DNA of 64,000 nt from Spisula solida (taxonomy: Eukaryota; Mollusca; Bivalvia; Venerida; Mactridae). The notes below the pieces were generated by a model. The model was not told the origin of the DNA and did not search any database. It worked only from the letters and a program-made list of their open reading frames with translations. The position numbers were made by a program, and so were the translations under genes. Location of the stretch: assembly GCA_947247005.1 (NCBI GenBank), contig OX365944.1:1996501-2060500 (forward strand), read 5' to 3'. Below are positions 10,398 to 22,249 of the stretch, piece after piece (position 1 is the first letter of the stretch; each line of letters opens with the position of its first letter).

Positions 10398-11890
10398 AAA
10401 TCAAACAGAACAGAACAGAACATATACTTTATTAACTTGTACAACATGTACATCGTTATAACATATTTACAAACACATATATACACAAAACATACATGAT
10501 TAAACACTACACAATTACATAAATACACATTTCAATTTTTTTTTTTTTGAGAATGAGCATACTTTAATATATCATATAAGTTCAATTTTGACTACAATAT
10601 TTTGTTACCTATTAATTAAGTTATTTCTACGGTTGAAGGAAAGTTTAATGAATTTATTCAACTTGAGAACAGTTCTCTTATCATTACACTTTAATAATTC
10701 AATTAGTTTAAACATACTTGGCCTTTGGTAAAAATACTTATTTATATAAATTCGACGAAGATCATTAAAACATGGACATTTACAAAGAAAGTGTAGTTCA
10801 TCGTCTATATCATTAGTATCACAATAAATACAAAAACGTTCGTTCCTTGGTATCCTATTTGCTCCATATAGACCTGTTTGTACTCTTAAGGACTGTGATG
10901 AAACTCTAAAACGTGCAAGACAATATCTCAAATCAGCAGGTATTACATCGAGATACTTTTCATAGCTAAATTCTTCTTTAACATGATCATATAATAGTAA
11001 CATTGAATTAGCAGATTTTTTAGTATACCATTCTTGCAAAAAACAATCGAGACACCTTTGTTTAAACAAAATTATAAAGTTATTTGCATTTACACTCAAT
11101 GGATCATCAAATACATAATTGAATCCATGATCACATAACAACTGTTTAACATTAGACACCCAGTTTCTCTTGCCATTGATACAATCTACATGTGACACAT
11201 TATATACATTTTTTATAATAATATTATCTGTATTGATTACTTTAAACCAATATTTAATTATACGTACAAATCTAGATACATACAATGGATACCTCCCTAA
11301 TTCTCCATATACTGCTGCATTTGATGTGTTCATTTTTACATTAAGAATTTTCTTTAAAAATTTAAGGTGTATTCTCTCAATTTCTTTTGACTTACCAAAA
11401 CCCCAAATTTCTGATGAATAACTCAGTATAGATCCGACAAACGAATCAAATAGCTGACAAAGAATTTTTGGTTTCATCATGAATTTTCTACAATTAATAA
11501 AAAGAACATTTAATGCTTTTAAGGCTTTACCCGTCAGCTGCTGCTGATTCAAAGAAAAATTGCCAGTATAATTAAAGACAGTACCTAGGTATGTAAAATC
11601 GTTAACAACGTCTAATTTGTTTCCATTATACATAAAACATTCATTTTCAAACAAACCTCCCCGTTTTCTAAACACCATAGCTTTAGTTTTCTGTACATTC
11701 ACTTCTAAACTCCACTCTGTACAATAATTATTTAATAATTCTAAACTCGCATTTATTTCGTCAGGTGACTTTCCAAGAATCACCATATCATCTGCAAACA
11801 ATAATAGGATAAGGACAATGTCATCAAAACTAAGACCACAATCTATATTATTTTGCAAATACAACTCTAAATCTTTAAAATCAAATTTAC
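10398..11890 (-). mobile_element. 5'-truncated non-LTR retrotransposon (LINE)
   Basis: The copy reads on the minus strand. Its 3' end near 10400 finishes in tandem TGTTC pentamers (seen on the plus strand as ACAGAACAGAACAGAAC), a short-repeat tail typical of several LINE clades, rather than poly(A). At about 11888 similarity to a reverse transcriptase stops abruptly a little before the FADD box, the usual outcome of incomplete target-primed reverse transcription. The 3' UTR (about 10400-10604) is short and AT-rich. Clade was not determined. Confidence 0.8.
10605..11864 (-). CDS. C-terminal part of LINE reverse transcriptase ORF2
   Basis: An uninterrupted 419-codon frame; the open frame continues a few codons 5' of 11864 and has no real initiator, so this is a 5'-truncated gene. 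LLLFADDMVI (FADD at residues 23-26) is the reverse-transcriptase catalytic box. It is followed by a thumb-like block (residues ~40-100) with FTYLGTVFNYTGNF. The C terminus holds a CIYC...ELHFLCKCP motif (residues 345-364), the zinc-knuckle-like CxxC...H...C tail common in non-LTR elements. RT fingers, most of the palm, and the endonuclease are missing, so the copy cannot retrotranspose. The absence of stops suggests a fairly young insertion. It shares architecture, but not close sequence, with the plus-strand LINE at 18.6 kb. Confidence 0.85.
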   Translation of the reverse strand: MYLQNNIDCGLSFDDIVLILLLFADDMVILGKSPDEINASLELLNNYCTEWSLEVNVQKTKAMVFRKRGGLFENECFMYNGNKLDVVNDFTYLGTVFNYTGNFSLNQQQLTGKALKALNVLFINCRKFMMKPKILCQLFDSFVGSILSYSSEIWGFGKSKEIERIHLKFLKKILNVKMNTSNAAVYGELGRYPLYVSRFVRIIKYWFKVINTDNIIIKNVYNVSHVDCINGKRNWVSNVKQLLCDHGFNYVFDDPLSVNANNFIILFKQRCLDCFLQEWYTKKSANSMLLLYDHVKEEFSYEKYLDVIPADLRYCLARFRVSSQSLRVQTGLYGANRIPRNERFCIYCDTNDIDDELHFLCKCPCFNDLRRIYINKYFYQRPSMFKLIELLKCNDKRTVLKLNKFIKLSFNRRNNLINR

Positions 11891-13020
11891 TGTGCAGAAC
11901 GCATGCGCATGTAAAAGTAAAAATGAACCAATCTATGAGTTCCTTACATAACTAACACCATTTAAAGAAATGTTCAGTACAGTATTTCTCTTAAACATCT
12001 AGGGTATTTCTGATTTTTTTCTGGAAAATATGTTTATATCACAGAAACATTTACATATATCTTTTTATCGCTTGGTAATTCCCCAAGTTTTGCCACGTAA
12101 TTAAAATATTGTCCATGTTTGTTCATAAATCTTTCAACGTCAGGAATGCTTTGGTGTTTAATTAAGTATCACAACATTATGTGACCACACTAATCTCGTT
12201 TTTACCTTTGTTGTATACATGCTACTTCTCGAAAAATATTAATATCTGTTTCGCACTGTAAGCTATTATGTACATATGCATCAAATGTGTCATGCACTGT
12301 TATGTAATGTTCTTTGGATGTAATATCTATGTATTTATAAATGTAAAATTGTGTAGTCATGGACAAACAGACAGATCGTGTATATGATATACCAATACAG
12401 CTGATATAGACAGGCATTTTGCTAATAAAACTTTAGCTCAATATTCAACGACATTGTTGTGGCTTAGCCGTAGTCAACCATACAGTTAAATCAATATAAA
12501 ATTTGCATTCGAATAGTGTTTTTGTGAAAACGACACCGATTTTTATAAACAAATCATCATTTTGGTAAAACCATCTTACGATCACTTATCAATTATGGTC
12601 AAAGAACGACAATGCTTACCCGACGTTACCTCCCTTGCACTATACAATAGTAATAAAGGTATAATATTCTTAAATCAAAGCACTGAAAGTACTAATGTGT
12701 GGCGTACTGATGCCATTACATCCAATATCGAATCCAGGTTGTATCATAATTTTATGTCACAGTTCTGATAAGCCCACCCTTACTCAAACATTTGTGCTGC
12801 TAAAGACACCAAGAGAACCAGCAGTTACCCGGAACTTACTTAAGTAACTAGGCTGAGCATCAATGAAGGGATATTTACAAATACCATTTTTAACGACTTG
12901 GAGAATTCGACCAGTGTCAAGATAAGTGACTGTTTATTCTCCGTATGACCACGCATGTTAATTAAATGTATATGACACTCTATATTAACGTATGTAAAAG
13001 GGGTAAACATGGCGTCGCTC
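11891..13020. other. No gene seen
   Basis: AT-rich. Short frames at 12202-12417 (-), 12562-12768 (+) and 12840-13022 (-) carry no motifs and are probably chance. Confidence 0.45.
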
Positions 13021-13022
13021 AC

Positions 13023-13404
13023 ACATATCGATCGGCCGATTAATGCTTTAAAAACAAGTTTTACATTTTATAAAACCTTTAAGTATAAGCTTCTAAAACA
13101 AGCTTTAACGAACAAAATCGATCGAATATTTAATTAATAATTGATGATTTTCGACCGTTTATTTGGTATAAAACGGGATATTTTAAACTTACTTTTACGC
13201 GGAACGGATTCTTACTCGTCGCCGTGGATTAACTAATTAGGGTATCGTGTTGAATGTTGTCGAAAAGAGAGACATGTATCTCTGCTTCATTACAAGCTTT
13301 AAATATTCAAAATCGGATAATAGATACGAAAATTATGAGGTAGAAATTGACTAGTGCGTTTAAGGCTTACCGCGGTAACATTGTTAATCGGCCGATCGAT
13401 ATGT
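13023..13404. mobile_element. 382-bp element with 21-bp terminal inverted repeats (MITE-like)
   Basis: The left end (13023-13043) and right end (13384-13404) are perfect inverted repeats beginning ACATATCGATCGGCCGATTA. Similarity stops sharply on both sides. The interior is AT-rich, has extra CGATCG motifs, and has no coding capacity. Short size and matched ends fit a non-autonomous DNA transposon. The core ATCGGCCGAT is itself palindromic, but the full 21-bp match includes flanking asymmetric bases. A clear target-site duplication is not visible. Confidence 0.7.
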
Positions 13405-13405
13405 A

Positions 13406-14245
13406 CGTAGAACTATTTCAGTTCCCCCCACCGGCTATATATAGCATCAATGTTTTTTATACAACATAATTAGGTCATCGTCTGCAATGTGCAGCGGCGG
13501 AGTGATTTACATACGTTACAGTATACGATTGAAAACCGTGGGAACTATTTTAGATTCCCGCCACCAGTGAGAACATTCGTTGGTAGTAAAAATATAGTCC
13601 GTTGCGGAATGATTTGCTATAAATATCCTCTAAAAATAAAAGTCTGATATAATTGTTGGTCTTAATATAAGTAAATGTTGGTAATGTAAACAAATCAGGT
13701 CCAATGATACGTGTAACCTGTGTTGCATGCTTGTAATATTGTTCAAATCATAGAACTATTTATTTGCCGAGGCCTAATGCGTTAAATTGGTCGTACGCCA
13801 CACAAAAATATGTTAAGCTAAGTTAACGGCAAACATGTTGCTGAGTGGAAACCCGCCTTTATTTGTAGGGTGCTTTTTGATGGTAGATTGGTCGATAGCA
13901 TAACGCAACATTTCGTGCAAAAATATCATAAAATAGAAATGATAACATGGTTTCAAAACATGCACAAACATTTGCTAAGTGTAATGTGTATTTTGAAATG
14001 TTAGGGTATGTCATATACGTTCATATGGATAAATACATTTTTTTTAAATTTGATAATTGTCATTACTTTATAACGGTTATATAATTATCAATGTACACAT
14101 GTGTAGTTGTATCAGCATAAACTAGTTTACGGTTCCTATAAAAAGACAAAACAAGGCGGAACTTTTCCATGAATAAAGGGAAGTTATCAATGTAAAAACG
14201 TCAACAGAGTTATACGAGTTAATTCCCTCACACATTAAATACAAA
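13406..14245. other. No gene seen
   Basis: AT-rich sequence lacking coding regions or repeats. Confidence 0.45.
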
Positions 14246-14515
14246 GCTATGTATCGGTGCTATACATCAGGCACATTAAAACAGGCTGTCCATTCGAAAT
14301 TAGAACTAAGCGCACTTCTGCAGCGCCGGACATGCCTGTATCTAATGCCTCTCTCTCCCTGCAGAGGCTTTCTCTCAGTCAGATCATGCTGTATCTGCAC
14401 TGGAAGAGGATGCACATGCGCCCTTGTGGCTGCAACACTATATGTTAAGTACCTTTGAACGTGTGTTCGCATGAAAAAGGCGCTATATAAATCTGGTATA
14501 TATTTATATTGTTTT
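14246..14515 (+). mobile_element. SINE body and tail, 5' truncated (headless copy)
   Basis: Closely matches the body of the SINE at 39.35-39.63 kb, from GTATCGGTGCTATAC through CTGCAGCGCCGGACATG, GAGGATGCAC.TGCGCCC and CTGCA to the tail AAAAAGGCGCTATATAAATC. The tRNA head is missing. The 'GCGCTATATAAAT' tail is shared by several metazoan SINE/LINE families (recalled). Overlapping short frames on both strands (14249-14631) are by-products of the repeat. Confidence 0.85.
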
Positions 14516-14859
14516 ATAAAGAACCATAGTCTAAGAAATCTATCCCATAAAAGTAACAGCACCCATTTTAAAGCCACTTTTGAAGGTTTAGCCTTTGCTG
14601 TCGTGATACGTCTATATATTCTTCCTTCCATTTTCTAAGACCAATAAACATGATAAAAATTTGAAGTTAAAAATGTAATGTTACATAGCAGCTTAATATC
14701 ATTCTTAACTGCGTTACATAATAATTATTATCAATTTAGATCATCCCGGTAATGCAGTCGGTAGAGGTTAACCATTCTATGTTCGATACACCGCAGTGGC
14801 TGTGAAGGTTATGTTCCGCAATGGCATCCTACGACAATGTCTGAAACGAGACGTGGCAA

Positions 14860-15095
14860 AGTTGACAGTTGCTTTGTGAACATTTTTTCAACAATTTAAC
14901 TTGTAACGTAGACATATACAAATGGTTATTTGACAATTTATTGATGTGGTTTAACATTATAACACGATGGCTTGAGATATTATTGTATTCTTTTAACAAT
15001 TTAAGACGTTGTTTTAACAATATAACAGGGCAAGTTGACATATTCAGAGGATAGTTTGACAAGTCAACAATGTTGTTTGACATATTAACACATTG
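14860..15095 (+). repeat. Degenerate short tandem repeat (TTTAACA/TTTGACA)
   Basis: Variants of TTTGACAATTTA, TTTAACATTATAACA, TTTAACAATATAACA and TTTGACATATTAACA recur roughly every 27-29 nt. This looks like an old minisatellite; individual units are strongly diverged. Confidence 0.5.
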
Positions 15096-15599
15096 TACTA
15101 AGAAGTTCACATGTCCTACCGCCAAGTCAACATGACAAGCGTCAACAAAAGACAGCTATGGCGTTCCATACATATACAACCTTTACATGTAGATGTGCAT
15201 GAAGGAACTTTCGCTGATTTTTGTAAGAACTAAGTCCTTTGTTCTGTTATTCACTATATAATATTCAGTGAAATATTCTTGTCGACGCAACTGCTCCTAC
15301 AATATGTGCAGGTTTCTCCCCAAACTTTCAAAGATAAACAACCTAGGTATATGTGCGTAAAGGAAAGACTAAGTTCTGAGGCTATTTTGCCAGGATCAAC
15401 GGCCCTTTGTTCTTTCATTAACTAGAGTATAAAGAAAGCATTAAGGTGAATGTCTTGCTGGCACAACTCCTCCTACAACTCTTTTTAAACAAGAGTGCCA
15501 TTGGCCCTGAAGCGCTCAGCTGATGACTGGCAGTTTAGGCAAAATCAGTATTTGTTATGAAATGACCTCAATATTTGATTTAGATTTTTACAGTGACAC

Positions 15600-16815
15600 A
15601 CTTTGTGACTAGCTTTAATAAAGATGAGGTAAAAATGTGACATTTAGAGTATACAAACACGGTTTTTCTTTGACATGGTGACCTAGTTTTTGACCCCAGA
15701 TGACCTTATTTCGAACTTGACCTAGACTTTACAGATACACACATTGTGACAAAGTTCCATAAAGATTGGGCACAAATGTGACCTCTAGAGTGTAAACAAG
15801 GGTTTTCATTGATGTGACCTAGTGACCTAGTTTTTGATTCAAGATGACCCAGTTATAAACTTGGACCAACATTTTACAGAGACTAACATTGTGACAAAGT
15901 TTCATAAAGATTAGGGAAAATTGTGACCTCAAGAGTGTTAACAAGGTTTTTCTTCAATGTGACCTGGTGACCTAGATTTTAACCCCAGATGACCTAGTTG
16001 CGATCTAGACCTAGATTTCATAGAGACATACATTGTGACCAAGTTTTATTTAGATCATGTCAAAAACATGGCCTCTAGAATGTTAACAATGTTTTTCTTT
16101 GATGTGACCTAGTGACCTAGTTTTTGTCCCAGATGACCCAGTTACAAACTTGAGCTATATTTTCATAGAGAAAAACATTGTGACCAAGTTTCATAAAGAT
16201 AAGGTAAATATTGTGACCTCTCGAGTGTTAACTAGGTGTTTCTTTGATGTGACCTAGTGACCTAGTTTTTGGCCCCAGATGACCCAGTTACAAACTTGAG
16301 CTTTATTTCATAGAGACAAACATTGTGACCAAGTTTCATAAAGATTAGGTAAATATTGTGACCTCTCGAGTGTTAACTAGGGTTTTCTTCAATGTGACCT
16401 GGTGACCTAGTTTTTGACCCCAGGTGATCCAGCTTGGCCTAGATTTTATAGAGACATACATTGTGACCAAGTTTCATTAAGATTATGTCAAAAACGTGAC
16501 CTCTTGAGCGTTACCAAGGTTTTTCTTGGATGTCACCTAGTGACCTAGTTTTTGACCCCAGATGACCCAGTTTCGAACTTGGCCAGATTTTATAGAGACA
16601 AACATTGTGATTATGATTCATGATGTATAAGTAAAAATGGGACCTCTACTCTAGAGTGTTAACAAGGTTTTTCTTTGACGTGACCTAGTGACCTAGTTTT
16701 TTACCCCAGATGACCCAGTTGCAAACTTGACCTAGATTATATAGAGACAAACATTACGACCAAGTTTGCGAAAGATTAAGTGAAAACTGACCTTTAGAGT
16801 ATTAACAGTCCAATT
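15600..16815 (+). repeat. ~145-bp tandem array, about eight units
   Basis: The anchor GACCTAGTGACCTAGTTTTT recurs near 15671, 15816, 15961, 16106, 16251, 16396, 16534 and 16682, giving spacing of 138-148 nt and mostly exactly 145. Units also share CCCAGATGACCCAGTT, AAACATTGTGACCAAGTTTCA and GTGTTAACAAGG. Units have diverged by many substitutions, so the array is not recently homogenised. Confidence 0.9.
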
Positions 16816-16868
16816 GTTGACGTCGCACGACGGACTCCGGACATAAAGCGATCACAATAACTCACATT

Positions 16869-16883
16869 GAGCACTTCGTGCTC
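16869..16883 (+). repeat. Subterminal stem-loop GAGCAC-TTC-GTGCTC
   Basis: Six-bp perfect stem with a 3-nt loop, next to the right end of the composite repeat. This hairpin is a recurrent hallmark of the bivalve family as I recall it, and could be a recognition or termination structure of the element. Confidence 0.6.
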
Positions 16884-17059
16884 AGGTGAGCTAAAAAGTT
16901 AAAACTTTTACAGGTAAATTATACGTGTTTTGACATGTAGATTTGCATGAAGGAATGAATTTGAGCCCCGATGCTTTATGTCAGAATTATGTCCCTTTGC
17001 GGGAGTGTATAACAATCTGCCGAATGGCGACAGCTCTTGTTCGGTCTAATTTAATTTTC

Positions 17060-18585
17060 ACGAATCTGACTTGATGTATTGTTTTCTGGATAAAGGGGAT
17101 ATTGCCGGTAGGATATTGTGATTATGTGTAGATTGATACAGCTATACTCAGACAGACGAGTCACGGTTCAATGGTATAATGTTCATTTGTAGGGAATTAC
17201 AAGCGGAATCACTAATATTACTTGTATAGAATACAAACATAATGTATACGAAATTCACTGTATGTGAACACCAAGAAGACGGCGTGAGTACTGTATTCTG
17301 TCATTTAGTCGGACAGTTATCGTCATTGTTTTTCCAAAACCTCTTAGCTACCTTTTTATGACATTTTCCAATTTTTCCAAAATGTGAGAAGTGTGCGCTG
17401 ACGAAATCTCTTAGCTCATTTACAGACACAACCGCTGCTGATGAAATCGCGTAGTGCTCAGAGAGTAACACGGTTTTTGGGGAAAAAACGTCGTTTTCTT
17501 ACCGGTTTACCTGGAATTCAGACCATTCAGTATCTTGATCTATCGCATGTTACTACAACCGTACATATTTTTTCATTGACCTATTTTAATGATACACTTA
17601 ATATTTTTGTACAAAAGGTCACAGTTCTTGCCCGAAACCGACTTAACTGCTATCAAGGCAAAAACTGTGGACTTTAGTTTGAAAAAAAAACAACGTTGTT
17701 TGGATAGGACCAAAACCTCGTGTCATTAAAACACAACACGTTATGTTTGAACTAATCACTGACTTCAAACAAATGTATGTGTGATTGTTGATGTTTGAAT
17801 GTTTTATTTTACAAAACTTTCATTTATATGTCGGCACGTTTGTCTTAAAGCGAACAATTCTAGATGTTGCTGACTTTGTAGTTATCGTTTGTTGCATTTA
17901 ATTATCTTTTTAGAATTAAAGTCCTTTCACTATTCAATTATTTCGTGTGGTAATGTTTTCAGGGAGTTCTAAGCTAATAAATGTGTTAATTTAATAAGAT
18001 TTATTGTCTAATAACACAGGAAGTATTGTTGTTCGTATCTTAATGAGACACGTACAACATCAGTGCTATTTTACCAATCCAATTAATTATTATGTACACT
18101 TTCATCTTATTACCATAACAACCTTCTGCTTGACATAGTGTGCATCTAAACAGAAGAAAGAAGAAAAAACGACGATATGTACTTATAGTTACGACAATTT
18201 TCATGGATGTTAAGTGAAGAGGTGTGGCTAAATGCAATGATAATTGATGGGACGGGTATTAATTTTCAAAGGAATGAGTGCATTTACTACAGTGCAGGAT
18301 ATTATCGTCATGCACTGAAGTAATTGCACTCTCTCTCTCTCATGTTACTCTCGTCCAAGATATATCGAAACATAATACCACGGCTATAAACTATCTAAAC
18401 ACGCGCTACATTTACGTGGTTCACGTGAATTTCGATTTATAATTCTATGAATGACATTCAGTTGGTTCAAACATTTTGTTTTAAGTCAATTTCATTCGTT
18501 GAATTATTCTGGATCTTCATTTTAAAATCAACATATGTGTATTGGAAATGCTAATGGTATGCATAATAGCCAGGTCCTATAGAAA
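17060..18585. other. No gene seen
   Basis: AT-rich, with a short (CT)n run near 18329-18341. A 78-codon frame at 17441-17677 and a 65-codon minus frame at 18040-18237 show no motifs. Confidence 0.45.
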
Positions 18586-18589
18586 ATTA

Positions 18590-21500
18590 GCAAATTAAGT
18601 TCTCAACTGATAAAATTCCAGATGGTTTTCTGCAGGGTGTTGATACTGTACAACAATTGCTACAGTCGGTCAATGATATGGAGCAGGGATTTCGAACGCA
18701 GGCATGTATTGATCACTGCTACATGTCATTCTGTAGTACTATTAAGTCAGAGATGATTTTGAACATTCCTAACCGGGTTAAGGCTAGTGGTGACTCAAAT
18801 TCAAATCGGAAGCGAAAGGTCGGTAAACCATGGTGGTCTGATAGATTATCGGAATTATGGAATTTATCATGTATTGCGGAAAAATCATGGCTTAAATGCA
18901 CTGTTCCATATAGAAAAAAGCAATTAAAAGTACATTTTACCAAGTCCAGGAAGACTTTTAATAGAGAAGTACAGTCCGCGAAAAGAAGATATTGGTATAG
19001 TTTGCAGGATGAATTGTTGGCCAGTGTAGAGCAAGATCAAAATAAATTTTGGAAATCAATTGGGAAAGCGGGTGTGAACTCAGCTAAAACTAAAGACATA
19101 CCAATGGAATTTGTTGAAGAAAATGGCTCTGTGAATTCGCTTCCAGTCCATGTTGTTAGACACTGGGGAACAAGTTTTGCAAAGCTATACCAATGTAATC
19201 AGGATGTACAGAATGTAAATTATACTGATATTATAGACAATAGTATAGATAATGCTGAAATCGTACCAGAATTTAATGAAAATATATCTGTTCTTGAGGT
19301 TGAAAAAGCCATAAGTAAAGCTGGTAAGAATAAAGCCAGTGGGTTAGACAACATTCCATATGAAATTTTCAGAAATAATACAAGTGTATCACTTTTACAT
19401 AGAATTTTTAATGTTTGTTTTGAGTCTGGAAAGGTGCCGTCTGACTGGGGCAAAGGTATAATCAATCCAATACCAAAATCTAATATGTTAGACCCTAGAG
19501 ATCCTATGTCTTATAGAGGAATTACATTAGCTTCAACTATGTACAAGTTATACTGTTCAATTTTGAATGAAAGATTATCAAAATGGCTTGAAAATGGCAA
19601 TCTATTGCAAGATGAGCAGAACGGTTTCAGAAAAGGGAGAAGTACATCTGACCATTTGGCAAGTCTGACAACCATTGTTGAATCTAGGCTCAAGAAAAGA
19701 CTGCCTACATTTGCGGCTTTTATAGACTTCCAAAAAGCCTATGATAAGGTTGACCGATCCATTTTGTGGAACCGTATTGCACATATTGGTGTTAATAATA
19801 AGATGCTTAAGGCTGTAATGTCATTATACGAAAATGTTCAATCTTGTGTCAAAGTAAATGGCTATAGAAGTGATTGGTTTGATGTAAAGATTGGTCTACG
19901 TCAGGGGTGTATTCTCTCACCAATACTTTTTAACTGTTTCGTAAATGACCTTGCTGTAAAGCTAAAGGCATTAGGCCTAGGTATTGAGCTTGAAAATGGT
20001 ACTTGTCTATCAATATTGTTATATGCGGATGATTTAGTGATTTTGGCTAAAAATGAAAATGATTTACAAATGATGTTAAACTGCTTGTATAGCTGGTGTG
20101 ATACTAACCACATGACCATTAATATGTCTAAGAGCAATGTAGTACACTTTAGATCTATGTCCATGCCAAGGTCACAGTTTGTATTTAAATGTAATGATAA
20201 AGTGTTAGAATATGCTGATAAATATACTTACCTTGGGCTCACTCTGAATGAATTTCTAGATTTTAATGTGACTGCTAGGTTTGTGGCACAGGCAGCAGGA
20301 CGTGCATTGGGGCTACTCATTGCAAAATTTAAGTCAATTGGTGGTATGCCATTCCGTGTTTACTCGAAGCTATATGACTCTGTTGTCAGGTCTGTGGTAG
20401 CATAAAATTATGGCGCAGCCATCTGGGGTACGAAACAATTCTCATGCATTGAGGCTGTACAGAACAGAGCTATGAGGTTCTTTATGGGCACCGGCAGGTA
20501 TACACCCAATCATGCGGTAGCCGGTGACATGGCATGGGAGCCAACTATGTCCAGACAGTTGAAATGTGTTACATCACTGTACTGTAGATTTTCAAAAATG
20601 GATGATGGGAGAGTAAATAAAATGATTTTTGAACACTGTAAACATTTAAGTGTTAGAAATTGTAGAAATTGGCACTTCAAAGTAAAGGAACTGTTCAGGA
20701 AATATGATTGTGTGGAATATATTGACATTGATAATATGCATATGTTTAAAACTATTATAATAAAGAAAATACAGGAAAAATTTATGAACCAATATCTAGA
20801 TGAGTGGATTGAGTATCTACATTGTATGTTCAGACCAAATAATCAGGGCAATAAGCTTAGAACATATAGAAATTTTAAATTTAGTTTTGAAACTGAACAA
20901 TATCTTAAGATTGTGATGCCTATAAAACACAGATCGCCACTGGCTAAGTTTCGATGCGGGGTAGCCCCGATTCGTCTTGAGACTGGAAGATATGAAGGTC
21001 TTGTAGTAAATAATAGAATCTGTCCGGTATGCAATGATGGGGTAGAAAATGAACTGCATGTTTTGCTCAAATGTCCTTTATATGATAATATAAGAAATAC
21101 ATTGTTTGATAAGGCTAACAACAGTAGAAATGGGTTTTATATTTATCAGATAGTACAAAGTTAGATTTTTTATTGTCCGACTGTAAGATTGCCAAAGAAT
21201 CTGCCAAATCCTGCCACCTCATATTAGAAGAGAGAAGAAAATATTTGTATGATAGTTAATGGTCTGTCTCTCAATTTTGTAAATATATATATATATTTAA
21301 AAAAAAAAAAAAAAAAAATGGAAGCCTGTCTTATGACTGTTTTAATCATATACACATATATGAAATCTTGGTTTCATATATGTATATCTGCCTTTAAAAC
21401 AGGCATATAGCAATTTTAAAATTGTATTCCTTTTTTTAGATTATGCATGTATTGCTTTAGATTTATGATATTTTATGCAATTATAAGTGATATTTGCTAA

Positions 21501-21845
21501 TCTGTTCATTGCTAATCTGATTAGAGATGATACATGTTTTAGACTATTTTTTACCGGTTTAGCATATATTGTGCGCTTCTCTAATTATATGTCAAATTTT
21601 ATACAGTAAGTTATAACGAAATTGTAGGTATGCATTAGGTAATTATTTAATAACATACCACGATTAGCAAGTGTACCTTATTTTTTAATACATGTAAATA
21701 TTGAAAAGTACTAGCGAGGATAATTCGTCTAATACAAATCTTTTTAGATTGACCATTCATGTTCAATATGTTGTAAACTATGAGTGTTATTTGTATAACT
21801 GTTTATGTACATGTAATGGATTGGACAATAAACTATGAAACTGTA
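18590..21845 (+). mobile_element. 5'-truncated LINE, nearly complete reverse transcriptase
   Basis: Coding similarity begins just after an in-frame TAG near 18591, within the linker between endonuclease and RT, so the element lost its 5' part. After the coding region there is a short 3' UTR with an AT run and a poly(A) run at about 21299-21318, which may be the 3' end. Alternatively the element continues, through a small hairpin at 21354-21381, to the AATAAACTATGAAACTGTA sequence near 21827-21845, which looks like a LINE tail with polyadenylation signal. I could not decide between the two ends. Confidence 0.75.
18594..21164 (+). pseudogene. LINE reverse transcriptase ORF, one premature stop
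   Basis: One reading frame runs from about 18594 to the stop at 21162-21164, broken only by TAA at 20403-20405. The frame continues immediately with NYGAAIWGTKQFSCIEAVQNR, a normal post-RT block, so this is a single nonsense mutation. Counting from 18657: a Trp-rich linker (KPWWSDRLSELW), then the RT domain with GKNKASGLDNIPYE, MSYRGITLAS, FIDFQKAYDKVDR (about 355-367), LRQG (414-417) and YADD (456-459). The C-terminal CPVC...ELHVLLKCP zinc-knuckle-like motif begins at residue 789. The apurinic-type endonuclease domain is lost. RT catalytic residues are intact, but the stop separates the C-terminal domain and prevents full-length protein. Non-LTR clade not assigned. Confidence 0.9.
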
Positions 21846-21859
21846 TAGACCTTGTGATT

Positions 21860-22245
21860 GGACGGCTATAATATAAACCAGACAGCAAACTCACACTCGG
21901 GTGTATAATTTTGTCTCGGGCTACGACGTCGACAAACAAAACAACCTCGCGTTTTTTCTCTATCTAAGACATGTAGTTAAAAATCTTAACCATTTCCCTG
22001 GGAACGGTTTTTGGCATTTGTCTGGAGTTTTCTCGCCGTGCTCAAGTTGCAACTACATAGACACATTGTGTATATTACTGCTGACACCGGCTTGACAATT
22101 TTCAGCAAATCTGTCTTAAATCACTTTTGGCTTACATTTTAATGGCGAAGCTGTCTGAAATTACATTTGGTCTACGTTTAGAAATATCTGCAAGAAATGC
22201 ATTTGTTTCATTGGCTTATATGTTTTAGAATGACGCTATTTTCTT
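21860..22245. other. No gene recognised
   Basis: A 64-codon frame at 21901-22095 has no recognisable motif. This could be the 5' part of the decayed recombinase that follows, but I cannot show it. Confidence 0.4.
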
Positions 22246-22249
22246 GTTC

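Larger units (their letters stand above)
15170..17050 (+). mobile_element. Bivalve-type composite repeat with ~145-bp internal array
   Basis: The segment begins with CATGTAGATGTGCATGAAGGAA (about 15186) and a diverged copy recurs at about 16933, flanking the array as ~70-bp direct repeats. AACAAGAGTGCCATTGGCC at 15488 and, inverted, the AACAAGAGCTGTCGCCATTCGGC end at about 17042-17020 look like related terminal inverted repeats. Just before the right end, a stem-loop (GAGCACTTCGTGCTC, 16869-16883) sits beside CAGGTGAGCTAAAA. I recall this combination as a very common repeat arrangement in bivalves. No transposase is encoded, so if mobile it is non-autonomous. The two AACAAGAG ends might instead belong to different, nested elements. 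Confidence 0.65.

Noticed and set aside
14738..14790. tRNA-like sequence (AATGCAGTCGGTAGAGG ... GTTCGATACA)
   Set aside because: A- and B-box resemblance is weak and no cloverleaf forms; at best a decayed SINE head.
18719..21121. Minus-strand open frames inside the LINE
   Set aside because: Antisense shadows of the reverse-transcriptase frame.
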